DNA of 13,299 nucleotides from Jingweiarchaeum tengchongense (GTDB lineage Archaea > Nanobdellota > Nanobdellia > Jingweiarchaeales > Jingweiarchaeaceae), in the NCBI GenBank assembly GCA_038874075.1, contig JAVZDD010000015.1, positions 1-13,299 of the forward strand, read 5' to 3'. The notes beneath the pieces were generated by a model, which saw only the letters and a list, made by a program, of their open reading frames with translations, was not told the origin of the DNA and made no database searches. Made by a program: the position numbers and the translations under genes. Each line of letters opens with the position of its first letter. The stretch's first letter is position 1. Shown here one piece after another: positions 12,515 to 13,299 of the stretch.

Positions 12515-12569
12515 ATTATTTTTTCTATTGTTTGTTTTTTCTGAATAGTAATGAAATTTTTTGTTTCAT
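12515..12569 (+). terminator. T-rich termination region after the nop5 operon
   Basis: Successive T-runs (TTATTTTTTC and TTTGTTTTTTC, 12515-12541) follow the last gene and are sufficient for archaeal termination. A 6-bp hairpin ATGAAA / TTTCAT (12551-12556 and 12564-12569) with a T-rich loop comes next. The remaining bases up to 12615 hold the promoter of the next gene. Confidence 0.5.
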
Positions 12570-12581
12570 ATTTTAATAATA

Positions 12582-12590
12582 TTTTTATAC
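12582..12590 (+). promoter_or_regulatory. TATA box of the coiled-coil and pilin operon
   Basis: TTTTTATAC is centred about 29 nt before the ATG at 12616. A second AT-rich word (TTATATAATA, 12601-12610) is too close to the ATG to be the TBP site. There is no clear Shine-Dalgarno site, so a leaderless or near-leaderless mRNA is likely. Confidence 0.45.
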
Positions 12591-12615
12591 TGCGCACTTC
12601 TTATATAATAAAGGA

Positions 12616-12969
12616 ATGGTTGAAGAAAGGGAGATACTTGAACTCAGAGAGCAAGTCGAGAAATTGATAACGTTAAGTATAAATTTGCAGGCAAAGATGA
12701 CGGAATTAATGATAAAGATAACTGACCTGATAACAAACGAAAAAGAAATGATTGCATTACTAAAAGAAGTAAGTGAGATTGAAGCTGAGAATTTAAAAAG
12801 CGCTAGTGAGAGTGGGACAGTAGCACAAGTAAATTTTCAACCATTGCTTGATGAATTAAAAAAGCTCTCAAGCCAGAATGAGCAGATGATAAAAAGTATG
12901 AGTGAAGTGGAAAATTATTTAAAGAAAGCATATACTAAGGGATTATTAAAGAGTATGCTTTTAAAATAG
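12616..12969 (+). CDS. Coiled-coil protein upstream of a pilin gene, unrecognised
   Basis: A 117-residue soluble protein, almost wholly helical by composition. Heptad-like spacing of Leu, Ile and Met is visible in residues 4-55 (EREILELREQVEKLITLSIN..., MTELMIKITDLI) and again near 75-105 (LLDELKKLSSQNEQMIKSM), separated by a flexible SASESGTVAQVN linker around 62-73. It has no signal peptide, membrane helix or cysteine. The 11-nt gap to the pilin gene implies co-transcription, so a cytoplasmic role in pilus or archaellum assembly or regulation is possible but unproven. I cannot assign a family. Confidence 0.72.
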   Translation: MVEEREILELREQVEKLITLSINLQAKMTELMIKITDLITNEKEMIALLKEVSEIEAENLKSASESGTVAQVNFQPLLDELKKLSSQNEQMIKSMSEVENYLKKAYTKGLLKSMLLK

Positions 12970-12980
12970 GTGATAAAAAA

Positions 12981-13299
12981 ATGAATAAAAAAGGTATTAC
13001 GCCAGTAATTGCTACGATTCTGTTGCTTTTGATGACAGTTGCTGCTGCTGGTACTGCATACTTCTGGATGGTGAGCGTACAGAGTAAAATACAGACTGGA
13101 GTTTCTACAGGAATAGAGCAACAATTAACACAAGCTCAATACCAGATAAAAACTGTTGGGGTAACCTGTAATGAAACAAGTGGAATTTATAGTGTAAGTG
13201 TAATGAATATAGGACCGAATGATATTCCAACTGGTACTGCTACGCTTGTGGTTACGAATGGGACAACTGGAGCTACGATTGCTGTTGCTACAAACAGTT
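12981..13299 (+). CDS. Archaeal type IV pilin-like protein (3' end outside window)
   Basis: The visible 106 residues begin with a class III signal peptide, MNKKG followed by ITPVIATILLLLMTVAAAG. Prepilin peptidase would cut after Gly5, leaving the hydrophobic helix that packs into the filament core. The polar segment after the helix (SVQSKIQTGVSTGIEQQLTQAQ) and the start of a beta-rich head (QIKTVGVTCNETSGIYSVSVMNIG) are typical of archaeal pilins with the Pilin_N/DUF1628-type start. The head contains likely N-glycosylation sequons (NET, NGT). The GGTGAT Shine-Dalgarno site overlaps the stop codon of the coiled-coil gene and lies 6 nt before the ATG. It could be an adhesion pilin or another surface filament subunit; the missing C-terminus prevents a closer call. 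Confidence 0.88.
   Translation, partial: MNKKGITPVIATILLLLMTVAAAGTAYFWMVSVQSKIQTGVSTGIEQQLTQAQYQIKTVGVTCNETSGIYSVSVMNIGPNDIPTGTATLVVTNGTTGATIAVATNS

Noticed and set aside
1..13299. CRISPR array, insertion sequence or integrated element
   Set aside because: No spaced direct repeats, transposase or integrase frame or terminal inverted repeats were seen, and base composition looks even across the window.

Overview
The window is a gene-dense, AT-rich piece of an archaeal chromosome. The archaeal assignment rests on several independent genes: the NOP5 and fibrillarin pair of the box C/D RNP, RNA polymerase subunit RpoL (Rpb11), transcript cleavage factor TFS, the sliding clamp PCNA, a DUF99 protein, an archaeal-type signal peptidase, and a pilin with a class III signal peptide. 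Promoters look archaeal: TATA-like boxes lie about 25-29 nt before several ATG codons, and inside operons GGTG/GAGG Shine-Dalgarno sites are used. The many small membrane proteins and the style of the pilin N-terminus suggest a DPANN-like lineage, but I cannot fix the phylum from this sequence.

Region 1 (1-3880, minus strand) is a cell-surface operon. A five-helix Yip1-like membrane protein is followed 1 nt later by a 583-residue secreted protein with a C-terminal membrane anchor, and 4 nt after that by the N-terminal 473 residues of a large alpha-2-macroglobulin-like protein that runs off the window edge. A perfect 20-bp palindrome sits at the probable promoter of this operon, directly after the stop codon of an asparagine synthetase-like gene. 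Region 2 (3876-6621) holds that class II synthetase-core protein (minus) and, divergently, a SAM methyltransferase and a VTT-like membrane protein (plus). The 291-bp divergent spacer carries a promoter on each strand and a hairpin in the probable synthetase leader.

Region 3 (6622-10551, minus) is mainly information processing mixed with secretion: small membrane protein and PCNA; an OB-fold protein; a secreted matrixin-like metalloprotease; TFS; and the operon rpoL - DUF99 - signal peptidase. PCNA has no ATG, GTG or TTG that gives a full-length protein. An ATT codon with an excellent Shine-Dalgarno site restores the full 250-residue clamp. Region 4 (10552-12505, plus) is NOP5 - fibrillarin - small membrane protein, diverging from rpoL. 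Region 5 (12506-13299) begins a pilus-like operon: a coiled-coil protein and a type IV pilin that is cut by the window end.

The most system-like part is Region 1: a rare archaeal macroglobulin-like protein with an unrecognised anchored partner and a possible dedicated operator. A protease and the signal peptidase are also encoded nearby, though not in the same operon. No tRNA, rRNA, CRISPR array, transposase or integrase was seen.
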